29,869 bases of DNA from the NCBI GenBank assembly GCA_016193385.1, contig JACPSF010000061.1, positions 1 through 29,869 on the forward strand. The letters are read 5' to 3'. Origin of the DNA: Deltaproteobacteria bacterium. Its GTDB lineage: Bacteria > Desulfobacterota_B > Binatia > UBA9968. The notes under the pieces were generated by a model. That model did not search any database, had not been told where the DNA came from, and was given only the letters and a program-made list of their open reading frames with translations. Shown piece by piece: positions 16,630-23,822 of this stretch (the stretch's first letter is position 1; each line of letters opens with the position of its first letter). Position numbers and translations under genes: made by a program.

Positions 16630-17412
16630 ATGTTCGAACTCTATCACGGGTTCACATCCGTCTGCGCCCAGAAGGCGCGACTGACTTTGGCGGAAAAAGG
16701 GCTGGAATGGGAAAGCCACGTGATGGCCTTGAATGGTGATCAGCTCGACCCCGCCTATCTCAAGCTCAACCCGAACGGCGTGGTACCGACGCTTGTCCAC
16801 GACGGTAACGTCATCGTCGAATCCACGGTCATCATGCATTACCTTGACGACACCTTCCCCACACCGCCCCTCATGCCGCGCCGTCCGCTTGACCGGGCGC
16901 GCGCGCATATGTTCACGAAACTGATGGACGAATACATCCATCCTGCCTGCATCGTCTTCACCTTCGCCACGGCCAACCGCGGGCCGCTCGCCAGCCTCTC
17001 TAAGGAGCAGCGCGACGCCCAGCTCGCCAAGATGCCGCTGCAGCGCCAGTCAGAATACAAACGCGCCGGGGTGGAAGAAGGCCTCAACTCTCCGATGGGC
17101 AAGGAGGCGACCAGGAGCTTCGAGAAGCTGCTCAAATGGGTTCAGGAGTCGAGCGAGCGGGGCCCGTGGCTCGCCGGGCCCGACTTCTCGCTCGCCGACA
17201 TCGCGGCAACTCCCTACATAGTGCGGCTAGAAATGTTGAAGCTGTCGCGCATGTGGGACAACAAGCCCGGCGTTGCCAAATGGTGGGAGCGCGTCAAGAT
17301 GCGCCCATCCTATGAGACGGCGATCACGAAGTGGCTCCGGCCGGAGGACATCGCACGCTATGAAAAGCTCGCCGACCCATGGATCAACGTGAGCAAGAAC
17401 CTCTCACAATAG
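16630..17412 (+). CDS. Glutathione S-transferase family protein
   Basis: 260 residues. The N-terminal thioredoxin-like domain (1-80) has TSVCAQKARLTLAEKGLEWE with Ser10 and Cys12 where GSTs place the glutathione-activating residue, then VPTLVHDG with the cis-Pro and ESTVIMHYLD with the Glu-Ser that grips the gamma-glutamyl group. The C-terminal helical domain ends around WLAGPDFSLADIAATPYI, the usual N-capping motif. AAGGAG precedes the ATG by a normal distance. It lies 19 nt after the Gfo/Idh remnant and is probably in the same transcript. Cytoplasmic. Glutathione transfer, isomerisation or dehalogenation are all possible. Confidence 0.9.
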   Translation: MFELYHGFTSVCAQKARLTLAEKGLEWESHVMALNGDQLDPAYLKLNPNGVVPTLVHDGNVIVESTVIMHYLDDTFPTPPLMPRRPLDRARAHMFTKLMDEYIHPACIVFTFATANRGPLASLSKEQRDAQLAKMPLQRQSEYKRAGVEEGLNSPMGKEATRSFEKLLKWVQESSERGPWLAGPDFSLADIAATPYIVRLEMLKLSRMWDNKPGVAKWWERVKMRPSYETAITKWLRPEDIARYEKLADPWINVSKNLSQ

Positions 17413-17867
17413 GTCCGCAGACGAGTTGCGAGGGCAGAGCTCATCGCGATCGAAGGCCGCCGGTCGACCATGCTGAACAGAGACAGTAGTGTGGTTTGTG
17501 GGTCACTAGCCCGGCTTTCTCAACTGGCGTCGAAGATTGCAAGGGGGGCCAGTTCGCTTATTGCGATTGCTCCTGGAGGCTCTCAGGCGCGGGCTGACAC
17601 CGGGTCGTTCGGGATAATTTCGACTTCTCGGCCACTGACCCTCAAAAGGAACTTCCTAGCCAGGCATGCCTGAAACCTTGAAATCATCTGAAATCAGAAG
17701 CATGGTTCCTACAAAAAAACGCGAACAAAATTTGCGTTTTTGAGGAGAAAGGTTCTATCATCAATCGATACTCTGACGTTCGGAACCAACGTTCATCTGG
17801 GGAATGTCGGCCTACTCGGCAAACAGTCGCGGCTCTCCAAAAAAAGCGAAATTTCCGGGAGGAGCAT
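17413..17867. other. Intergenic region, no convincing gene
   Basis: A 455-nt gap. A 67-codon frame at 17470-17673 has no ribosome site and no recognisable domain and is left out. A terminator-like hairpin lies at 17715-17741. GGGAGGAG at 17855-17862 is the ribosome site of the next gene. No promoter is clear. Confidence 0.5.
17715..17741 (+). terminator. Probable bidirectional intrinsic terminator
   Basis: Arms AAAAACGC (17715-17722) and GCGTTTTT (17734-17741) form a stem with an 11-nt loop. A/T runs at both feet allow termination on either strand. Downstream of the GST gene, it would close the ABC/creatininase/GST transcript. The stem has only three GC pairs, so it may be weak. Confidence 0.5.
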
Positions 17868-19196
17868 ATGAACACGCTTCATGAAGGCAATCGAATGGAT
17901 CGTCGTGACTTCTTCGTCAAAGGCGCCGCGGTCACCGTCAAATCCGTCGATCGCCTCGTCGGCACGGCGATCAGCTACGCCTATGCCGTCAAGGCGGGCC
18001 CCTGGATCTTCCTCAACGGCCACGAAGCCTACGATTTCGAGCATGGGCTCGCGCCCGAGGTCGAGGGCCCGCCGGGCCATCGGCTGAGCGGGCGTCCGCC
18101 GCTGCGGCGCGAGGCCGACTACATCCTCCAGCGCATGCGCCGGATCCTGAAGGAGTTCGGCGCCGACCTCGGCAACGCCGTGCGCGTCGATCAGTATTAC
18201 ACCATGGGTCCGGCCGTCTCGGCGTACCATCTCGCCCGCTTCGCCGAGTTCGGCCAGTTCATCCCGCCGAGCACCTCGATCATCATGGAGCGCTGCTTCA
18301 CCGCGCGCACCAACACCCACACCTCGCTGCTTGCCGTCGTTCCGGGCCCGGGCGTGACGGTGGAAGGGATTCGGCTGCCCAACCAGCCGATCTCCGCGTC
18401 GGGCTATTTCCCGGCGATGGTGGTCAACGATCTCGTCTTCGTCGCCGGCAACATGGCGCTGAAGGACGGAGAGCTGCCGCCGCACGTGAAGATTCCGGAG
18501 ACGAGGCGCTGGGGCGGCCAGACCGGATTCCGCCGCCAGGTCCACATCGTGATCAAGGAACGGCTCGAGCCGTCGCTCAAGGCCGCAGGCTCCGCCCTCG
18601 AGCACAGCCTCAAGGCGCAGGCCTATATCCGCGGCGTCGATAACTTCCCGGATTTCATGGATGTCTGGTCGCAGTACTTCCGCGAGATCCCGTGCGCGGT
18701 CACGCTGGTGCCCGCGAAGGACTACGCCAGCTCCGAAGGCATGATCGAAATCAACCTGATCGCGCTGAAGGGCGGCTCGACTCGCCGCAAGGAGGTGGTG
18801 CGGGTCGACATTCCCGGCTTGGCCACCTACGGGCCCTGCGTCCGCGCGGGCGACCTCGTCTTCGCGTCGGGGCTGATGGCCGTCGGGCGCGACGGTTCCG
18901 TCCCCGGCGCCGCCAACGCGGCCGCGTTCGACGGCCTGAGCCTCGCAGGCCAGGCCCAGGGCGCGATGCTCCTCGGCTACGCCGAGGCGGTGTGCAAGGC
19001 AGTCGGCGTGACTGCGCGCAACATCGTGCGCGCGCAGTATTTCATGACCGACATGAAGGACTTCGCGGGGGTCGCAGCGGCATGGTCGGACCGCTTCGGC
19101 AAACAGCCGCATCCCTTCGCCGCCGTGCAGGTTCCCGGTCCGCTGCCGCCGTCGGGCGCCACGGTCGTCAGCGACTTCTGGGTCTACGCGGGGTGA
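17868..19196 (+). CDS. Triple RidA-domain fusion protein
   Basis: 442 residues. Three RidA/YjgF-like modules in a row can be traced: about 30-175 (AVKAGPWIFLNGHEAY), about 178-300 (MVVNDLVFVAGNMAL, then LKAQAYIRGVDNFPDF), and about 308-440 (VRAGDLVFASGLMAVG, then VRAQYFMTDMKDFAG). RidA proteins hydrolyse reactive enamines and imines and normally form trimers of single domains, so this chain could form the trimer in one polypeptide. The N-terminus has MDRRDFFVKGAA, which looks like a twin-arginine motif, but no hydrophobic segment follows. GGGAGGAG at 17855-17862 supports ATG 17868. Third codon positions are much richer in G/C than in neighbouring genes and it is flanked by long gaps, so acquisition from elsewhere is plausible. 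Confidence 0.82.
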   Translation: MNTLHEGNRMDRRDFFVKGAAVTVKSVDRLVGTAISYAYAVKAGPWIFLNGHEAYDFEHGLAPEVEGPPGHRLSGRPPLRREADYILQRMRRILKEFGADLGNAVRVDQYYTMGPAVSAYHLARFAEFGQFIPPSTSIIMERCFTARTNTHTSLLAVVPGPGVTVEGIRLPNQPISASGYFPAMVVNDLVFVAGNMALKDGELPPHVKIPETRRWGGQTGFRRQVHIVIKERLEPSLKAAGSALEHSLKAQAYIRGVDNFPDFMDVWSQYFREIPCAVTLVPAKDYASSEGMIEINLIALKGGSTRRKEVVRVDIPGLATYGPCVRAGDLVFASGLMAVGRDGSVPGAANAAAFDGLSLAGQAQGAMLLGYAEAVCKAVGVTARNIVRAQYFMTDMKDFAGVAAAWSDRFGKQPHPFAAVQVPGPLPPSGATVVSDFWVYAG

Positions 19197-19591
19197 AAGA
19201 CCGCGCGAGGCTGGCGGAAAAAGACGCTGGTCCCACTTTATCCGAAAGGTCTATGAAACAGACCCTCTTACCTGTCTTAAGTGTCACGGAGAAATGCGCA
19301 TCATCAGCTTCATCGACCAGCCAGAGATATAAAAAAAGAAGGGATCCCCCGGTGAAAGAGATTACCTTTCGAGGTGAGCCGTTCGATCCAGCCTCACGGT
19401 CGAGACCTCAAGGTCGAACCTTCGATCCATCCTGCAGCCAGGTTATTTAAAAGCCTCCTTACCGCGACCGGTAGCAAATGTCCATCCCTGCGCTTGAAGC
19501 CGCGCTGAAGTTGACATAACGTCACGTTATCGGATACTTTTTGTTCTAAAAGGGGGAGGGGGAAGGAACTTCCTATCATCTCCATTTTACC
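19197..19591. other. Intergenic region with repeats and the promoter of the E1/E2 gene group
   Basis: A 395-nt gap. A direct repeat TTCGATCCA(G/T)CCT occurs at 19382-19394 and 19421-19433, with two short palindromes between (GGTCGAGACC, GGTCGAACC). The right end holds the promoter with its central palindrome at 19511-19538. No protein-coding gene is supported. Confidence 0.5.
19511..19538 (+). promoter_or_regulatory. Sigma-70-type promoter with palindromic operator in the spacer
   Basis: TTGACA (19511-19516) is a perfect -35 box. GATACT (19533-19538) is a 4/6 match to the -10 box with 16-nt spacing. Between them lies a perfect 7-1-7 palindrome, ATAACGT-C-ACGTTAT (19516-19530). A regulator bound there would block polymerase or, for a MerR-type protein, twist the promoter. 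It points at the cupin gene 54 nt downstream and could serve the whole gene group to E2. No regulator gene is in the window. Confidence 0.6.
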
Positions 19592-19984
19592 TTGAGCATC
19601 AGAAAGATTCATCAGAGTCAGGTGGCCCGGAGAAAGGCCCCCAGCCGATTTTTTCGGGAGCTGGTCTCTCACAGAAGGCTTCAATCGAAGGGCATCGCGC
19701 TTCGCCTCGTCGAGGTCATGCCGCTAAAGAAGGCCGGACCGCGCAATCCCCACAGTCATCCGGGAATGGAAGAGGTCATCTACGTACAGAAAGGCTCTGG
19801 CAAGGCTTGGGTAGACGAGAAAACGGCCGCCATCCGTCCCGGTGATACGATTCTGATCCCGCCGGGCGCGCGCCACATGATGGTCAATACCGGTCGCGGC
19901 GCCCTGGTATTGCTCTGCGCTTTTTCGGCCTGCGATCCGGAGAACCATTATCGAGAGCATCCGGAGATCGCTTACAGCAGTTAG
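19592..19984 (+). CDS. Cupin-domain protein
   Basis: 130 residues from a TTG at 19592; no good ribosome site is seen, so the start is uncertain by some codons. The two cupin motifs are complete: motif 1 is NPHSHPGMEEVIYVQKGSG with His54, His56 and Glu60, and motif 2 is GDTILIPPGARHMMVN with His95. All four metal ligands are present, so it should bind a metal in a small beta barrel. Such proteins act as isomerases, dioxygenases, epimerases or ligand sensors. It is the first gene after the palindromic promoter and precedes RidA, a dehydrogenase and the E1/E2 genes. Confidence 0.85.
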   Translation: MSIRKIHQSQVARRKAPSRFFRELVSHRRLQSKGIALRLVEVMPLKKAGPRNPHSHPGMEEVIYVQKGSGKAWVDEKTAAIRPGDTILIPPGARHMMVNTGRGALVLLCAFSACDPENHYREHPEIAYSS

Positions 19985-20075
19985 AGAGTAAGCGACGCCC
20001 TGTCTGGATCGGCCAGCTCCAGGATGGAAAAGAGAGCCAGGATACCCACATTTGAAGCGAGAGGAGTCTTTCTTT

Positions 20076-20456
20076 ATGGACAAACGGGTAAGCATAGAGA
20101 TCCCGGGCGTATCACATCAGGCGCCCATTCCCATGGGAGCGAAGATCGGAAACCTGGTTTTTTCCTCAGCCATCTCTGGCTACGATCCAAAGGCTAAGTC
20201 GCTTCCGGCGGACTCTGACCAACAGGCCGAGATGCTCTTTCGCAACGTGCGGACCTTTATGGAGAAGGCAGGCGGGACAGCGCAGGACATTATCAAGATG
20301 ACGGTGTTCCTAAGAGAGGAGCGCTACCGGGATTCCATCAACAAAGAATGGCTCAAGATGTTTCCGGACAAGGAAGATCGACCAGCGCGCCACGCCATCA
20401 AAGCCGATCTCCGAGGAGAGGTCCTGTTTCAAGTCGAAATCGTCGCGGTCCTGTAG
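20076..20456 (+). CDS. RidA family enamine/imine deaminase-like protein
   Basis: 126 residues, a standard single RidA module. It shows IGNLVFSSAISGYDP near the start, then MTVFLREERYRDSINKEW, and RPARHAIKADL with the conserved Arg of the PAR motif that binds the carboxylate, ending FQVEIVAVL. RidA enzymes hydrolyse 2-aminoacrylate-type enamines to 2-oxoacids and ammonia. GAGGAG at 20061-20066 selects ATG 20076 over an upstream TTG at 20052. Its place before a 3-hydroxyacid dehydrogenase and a 2-oxoacid dehydrogenase fits a role in releasing or cleaning up 2-oxoacid precursors. That link is inference from position. Confidence 0.9.
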   Translation: MDKRVSIEIPGVSHQAPIPMGAKIGNLVFSSAISGYDPKAKSLPADSDQQAEMLFRNVRTFMEKAGGTAQDIIKMTVFLREERYRDSINKEWLKMFPDKEDRPARHAIKADLRGEVLFQVEIVAVL

Positions 20457-20531
20457 GGGTTTTCGAGAACGCAGCGTCCTCCCAGACAGTGCTTTGTAAT
20501 TTCCGGGATTCGGCATTAGAGTAGCACAAGC

Positions 20532-21431
20532 ATGCCTCAGAAGAATTCCATGACGGAGGTTGGATTTGTCGGCCTTGGCGTCATGGGTGGCCGTATGGTG
20601 AAGCGGCTGCTCGATGCCGGGCACAAAGTCACGGGCTACAACCGGACGAAATCGAAGGCCGAAGGGCTGATTAAGGCCGGGATGAAATGGGCCGACAGCC
20701 CCGCCGCGGCAGCCCGAGCGGGAGAAATCACGCTCTCGATGGTCACCAACACCGAGGCCTTGAAAGCCGTTACCGAAGGTCCTGAGGGCATCCTCGCCGG
20801 CCTCAGCCGGGGCAAAATCTATGTCGATATGAGCACCGTGAGCCCTGCCGTGAGCCGCGATCTGGCCGCACAGGTCTCCGCCAAGGGAGCGAAGATGCTG
20901 GACGCGCCGGTCTCCGGCAGCGTGAGCACCCTGGAAGAAGGCAAGCTGTCGATCATGGCCGCGGGAGAGCGCGAGGCCTTCGAGCAGGCGCGGCCGATCC
21001 TCGAAGCCATCGGTCCCAGGGTCACTTACGTGGGGAAAAACGGGCTCGCGGTGACGATGAAGATCGCCACGAATCTGAGCCTGGCGGTACAGATGCTTGC
21101 CTTTAGCGAAGGGGTGCTGCTCGCCGAGAAAAGCGGCATCGCACGTGAGACCGCAGTGGAGGTTTTGCTGAACAGCGTCGCCGCCTCACCGATGGTCAAA
21201 TATCGCGGCCCGTTTGTTCTTGAGATGCCGGAGGAGGCCTGGTTCGACGTCAACATGATGCAGAAGGACCTCCTCCTGGCATTAGAGCTCGGAAGACAGC
21301 TCGACGTCCCCTTACCAACGACAGCGGTGACCAACGAGATGCTCACGGCCGCCCGTGGGATGGGACTGGCGAAAAAAGATTTCGCCGTACTCTTCGAAGC
21401 GTTGGCGCGCATGTCCGGGCTAAACAAATAG
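20532..21431 (+). CDS. 3-hydroxyisobutyrate dehydrogenase family oxidoreductase
   Basis: 299 residues. The NAD(P)-binding start is VGFVGLGVMGGRMVKRLL, the substrate-binding motif is DAPVSGS (124-130), and the catalytic Lys177 with Asn181 lies in GLAVTMKIATN. KDLLLAL, seen further on, is also a family hallmark. Members oxidise 3-hydroxyisobutyrate, tartronate semialdehyde or similar beta-hydroxyacids, or reduce imines. ATG 20550 gives a more compact N-terminus (MTEVGF) and is an equal candidate start; neither has a strong ribosome site. It sits 19 nt before E1-alpha, so an oxidised product might feed the 2-oxoacid dehydrogenase, but this is unproven. Confidence 0.9.
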   Translation: MPQKNSMTEVGFVGLGVMGGRMVKRLLDAGHKVTGYNRTKSKAEGLIKAGMKWADSPAAAARAGEITLSMVTNTEALKAVTEGPEGILAGLSRGKIYVDMSTVSPAVSRDLAAQVSAKGAKMLDAPVSGSVSTLEEGKLSIMAAGEREAFEQARPILEAIGPRVTYVGKNGLAVTMKIATNLSLAVQMLAFSEGVLLAEKSGIARETAVEVLLNSVAASPMVKYRGPFVLEMPEEAWFDVNMMQKDLLLALELGRQLDVPLPTTAVTNEMLTAARGMGLAKKDFAVLFEALARMSGLNK

Positions 21432-21450
21432 TTTTGAGTTGGATTAGAAA

Positions 21451-22461
21451 ATGAAGTCGAAAGCGAAAACTAAAAACGTAAAACTAAAAACTAAGAGCGA
21501 AATTAGCGGGGAAAAGTTGCTGCGCTTTTACCGCCAAATGGTGCGAATCCGCTCATTCGAGGAGCAGGTCAACCAACTCTACACGAGCGCCAAGATGCCG
21601 GGTCTCGCGCACCTCTATATCGGCCAAGAGGCCGTGGCCGTGGGCGTTTGCGATGCGCTTCAACACGACGATTTTATCACGAGCACCCACCGGGGTCATG
21701 GCCACTGCTTAGCGAAGGGGGCTTCCGTGGACCGGATGTTTGCCGAGCTGCTGGGAAAGGAGCCCGGATACTGCCGGGGCAAAGGCGACTCGATGCACAT
21801 CGCCGACCAGGACACCGGCAACCTCGGGGCCAACGCGATTGTCGGAGGCAGCGCGGGCATTGCCACAGGGGCAGCCCTGTCGGCCAAGATGCGCGCCAGC
21901 CAACAGGTGGCGGTCTGTTTTTTCGGCGAGGGGGCTTTGGGCCAGGGGCTTCTCTATGAATCCATGAACATGGCCTCGCTGTGGCAGCTTCCGGTGATCT
22001 ACGTTTGCGAGAATAATCTCTATAACGAATATACCCATTATCGGGAAACGACGGCCGGGGAGTTCCTGGCTCGCGCCGGGGCGTTCAACATCCCGGCGCA
22101 GGCCATCGACGGCCAAGATGTCGAGCTCGTCCATGGGACCGCGCTCAGGCTGGTGGAGCACGCGCGACAGGGAAAGGGTCCGGCTTTCCTCGTCTGCCAC
22201 ACTTACCGGTTCCACGGCCATCACGTGGGCGACATCGACCGCTCTTACTACCGCTCTAAAAAGGAAGAAGAAGAGTGGAAGAGGGAGCGCGACCCGATCA
22301 AGCTTTTCGCCTCGCGCCTGCTCAGGCGCAGAATAGCGGACGAGAAGACGCTCGCCCGGATTGAGGCGGAGATCCGCCGCGAGATCGAGGCGGCAGTGGA
22401 ATTCGCCCTGAATGCCCCCTACCCTGAACCCGGCGAGGTCGACCAGGATGTGTACGCATAG
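21451..22461 (+). CDS. 2-oxoacid dehydrogenase E1 component, alpha subunit (pyruvate/acetoin type)
   Basis: 336 residues. The thiamine diphosphate fold is clear: STHRGHGHCLAKG (78-90), KGDSMHIAD, GGSAGIATGAAL, and the TPP/Mg motif GEGALGQG (from 159), ending at Asn188-Asn189. The first Gly-Asp-Gly of the usual motif is Gly-Glu-Gly. It pairs with E1-beta at 22690 to decarboxylate a 2-oxoacid or cleave acetoin. Residues 2-18 (Lys-rich) are the translation of a 7-nt tandem repeat. ATG 21451 has no clear ribosome site, and TTG 21517, behind GGGG, is an alternative start that would omit the repeat-coded part. No E3 gene follows in the window. Confidence 0.9.
   Translation: MKSKAKTKNVKLKTKSEISGEKLLRFYRQMVRIRSFEEQVNQLYTSAKMPGLAHLYIGQEAVAVGVCDALQHDDFITSTHRGHGHCLAKGASVDRMFAELLGKEPGYCRGKGDSMHIADQDTGNLGANAIVGGSAGIATGAALSAKMRASQQVAVCFFGEGALGQGLLYESMNMASLWQLPVIYVCENNLYNEYTHYRETTAGEFLARAGAFNIPAQAIDGQDVELVHGTALRLVEHARQGKGPAFLVCHTYRFHGHHVGDIDRSYYRSKKEEEEWKRERDPIKLFASRLLRRRIADEKTLARIEAEIRREIEAAVEFALNAPYPEPGEVDQDVYA
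21456..21504 (+). repeat. Heptad tandem array at the start of E1-alpha
   Basis: Seven successive 7-nt units: GTCGAAA, GCGAAAA, CTAAAAA, CGTAAAA, CTAAAAA, CTAAGAG, CGAAATT. The array lies inside the annotated coding region, right after the ATG. Because 7 is not a multiple of 3, gain or loss of one unit would break the frame from ATG 21451. Confidence 0.75.
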
Positions 22462-22531
22462 GCAGGACTGAGCGATGAGGACTATAGTGAAGGAAAAAAG
22501 AAAATTACCATAATCACCCTGTCCTCCCTCA

Positions 22532-22578
22532 AATCCCTCTTTCTCCCCCTTTGGTAAAGGGGGATAGAGGGGGATTTA
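22532..22578. repeat. MITE-like long hairpin
   Basis: Arms of 22 nt (22532-22553 and 22557-22578) pair with one mismatch and two G.T wobbles around a GGT loop. They are rich in CCCCCTTT / AAAGGGGG. It lies between E1-alpha and E1-beta. There is no T run after the stem, so it looks like a dispersed non-autonomous element rather than a terminator. A related fragment, GAGAGGGGATTTGA, lies at 22587-22600. Confidence 0.7.
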
Positions 22579-22645
22579 GGAGAGCGAGAGGGGATTTGAT
22601 GTCAACTTATTTAATTCCGTTACTATAAGTTCCGAGTTGTTGTTA

Positions 22646-22673
22646 GCTCAGTACTCAGCACTCGTTACTCAGT
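22646..22673 (+). repeat. Heptad array before E1-beta
   Basis: Four 7-nt units: GCTCAGT, ACTCAGC, ACTCGTT, ACTCAGT. The array ends 16 nt before the E1-beta start codon and takes the place where a ribosome site would be expected; only a weak GGGTGA remains at 22680-22685. Confidence 0.65.
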
Positions 22674-22689
22674 CCTAATTGGGTGATCG

Positions 22690-23709
22690 ATGAAAGCTAG
22701 ACCAAAACAAGACGCAGCACCCGGCGCGTTGAGTCGAGAGATCACCTTCGCCCAGGCGATCAACGAGGCTTTGGCGGAGGAGATGCGACGCGACCTGCGG
22801 GTTTTTATTATCGGCGAGGACGTGGGCGAAGCGGGTACGCCCTTCAAGGTCCTGAGCGGCCTCATAACCGAATTCGGGCCGCAGCGGGTGATCGATTCCC
22901 CGATCTCCGAGGCGGGCATTGCCGGCCTGGGAGTAGGCGCGGCCATGACCGGCATGCGCCCGGTCGTAGATATCATGTTCGGCGACTTCCTTACCCTCAC
23001 GATGGATCAGATGGTGAACCAGGCCGCCAAGATCCACTACATGTCGGGGGGCAAGCTCAGGGTGCCGATGGTGGTGCGCACCACGCTGGGCGCCGCCCGG
23101 CGCTCCGCCGCCCAGCACAGTCAGAGCCTCCATGCGTGGTTCAGCCATGTTCCGGGCTTAAAGGTCGTGCTGCCCGCCACGCCTTACGACGCCAAAGGGC
23201 TCCTCAAAACCGCGATCCGCGACGACAACCCGGTGATCTTTTTCGAAGATAAGATGATGTACCAGCTCAAAGGCCAGGTGCCGCAAGAAGAGTATACGAT
23301 CCCTTTCGGCGTCGCCGACGTCAAACGCGCGGGCACGGACATCACGATCGTGGCCACCAGCAGCATGGTACAGGTGGCTTTGGCGGCGGCACAGAGGTTG
23401 GAGGCGGATGGCATCAGCGCCGAGATCATCGATGTCAGAACCACGGTTCCCCTGGATGAAGCGCCGCTGATCGAATCGGCCAAGAAGACCGGCCGGGCGA
23501 TTGTAGTCGACGAAGGCTACCAGCGCTACGGGGTCACGGCCGAGATCGCCTCGGTGATCGCCGAAGGCGCCTTTTACTACCTCGATGCGCCGGTGAAGCG
23601 AGTCGGGGCCATGGACGTGCCCGTGCCCTTCTCGCCGGTGCTCGAAGATCAAACCGTGCCCACGCCTGAATCGGTCGCTGAAATAGCCAAAACGCTTTGC
23701 GGGAAATGA
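22690..23709 (+). CDS. 2-oxoacid dehydrogenase E1 component, beta subunit
   Basis: 339 residues with the usual E1-beta course: ITFAQAINEALAEEM, GEDVG, RVIDSPISEAGIAGLGVGAAMTG with the Glu that activates thiamine diphosphate, DFLTLTMDQMVNQAAK, then the C-terminal domain with VVDEGYQRYGVTAEI and the DVPVPFSPVLEDQ ending. It forms the heterotetramer with E1-alpha. The gap from E1-alpha is 228 nt and filled by repeats, unusual for subunits made in equal amounts. Pyruvate, branched-chain oxoacid and acetoin variants cannot be told apart with confidence. Confidence 0.92.
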   Translation: MKARPKQDAAPGALSREITFAQAINEALAEEMRRDLRVFIIGEDVGEAGTPFKVLSGLITEFGPQRVIDSPISEAGIAGLGVGAAMTGMRPVVDIMFGDFLTLTMDQMVNQAAKIHYMSGGKLRVPMVVRTTLGAARRSAAQHSQSLHAWFSHVPGLKVVLPATPYDAKGLLKTAIRDDNPVIFFEDKMMYQLKGQVPQEEYTIPFGVADVKRAGTDITIVATSSMVQVALAAAQRLEADGISAEIIDVRTTVPLDEAPLIESAKKTGRAIVVDEGYQRYGVTAEIASVIAEGAFYYLDAPVKRVGAMDVPVPFSPVLEDQTVPTPESVAEIAKTLCGK

Positions 23710-23756
23710 AGAAAGTAAATCGCTGCTGTAGCTTCGCTCGTGAGCCTGCCTCACTC

Positions 23757-23810
23757 TGAACGGATTGAACGTTTTGAACTACTTGAACGGCTTGAACTAT
23801 TTGAGTTGAG
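23757..23810 (+). repeat. Nonamer tandem array before the M24 gene
   Basis: Six 9-nt units starting TGAA or TGAG at 23757, 23766, 23775, 23784, 23793 and 23802 (TGAACGGAT, TGAACGTTT, TGAACTACT, TGAACGGCT, TGAACTATT, TGAGTTGAG). The array ends directly before the AAGGAG ribosome site of the M24-family gene. Confidence 0.8.
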
Positions 23811-23822
23811 TAAGGAGTTGTT

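Noticed and set aside
17470..17673. Small open frame of 67 codons in the gap after the GST gene
   Set aside because: No ribosome site, no domain and no hydrophobic or repeated pattern; likely chance.
17793..19112. Long minus-strand open frame (439 codons) opposite the triple RidA gene
   Set aside because: It is a by-product of high third-position GC. It has no domain, and the plus strand carries three RidA modules and a strong ribosome site.
19511..19592. Riboswitch in the leader of the cupin gene
   Set aside because: The leader is only about 50 nt and shows no known aptamer pattern; the signal is a DNA palindrome within the promoter.
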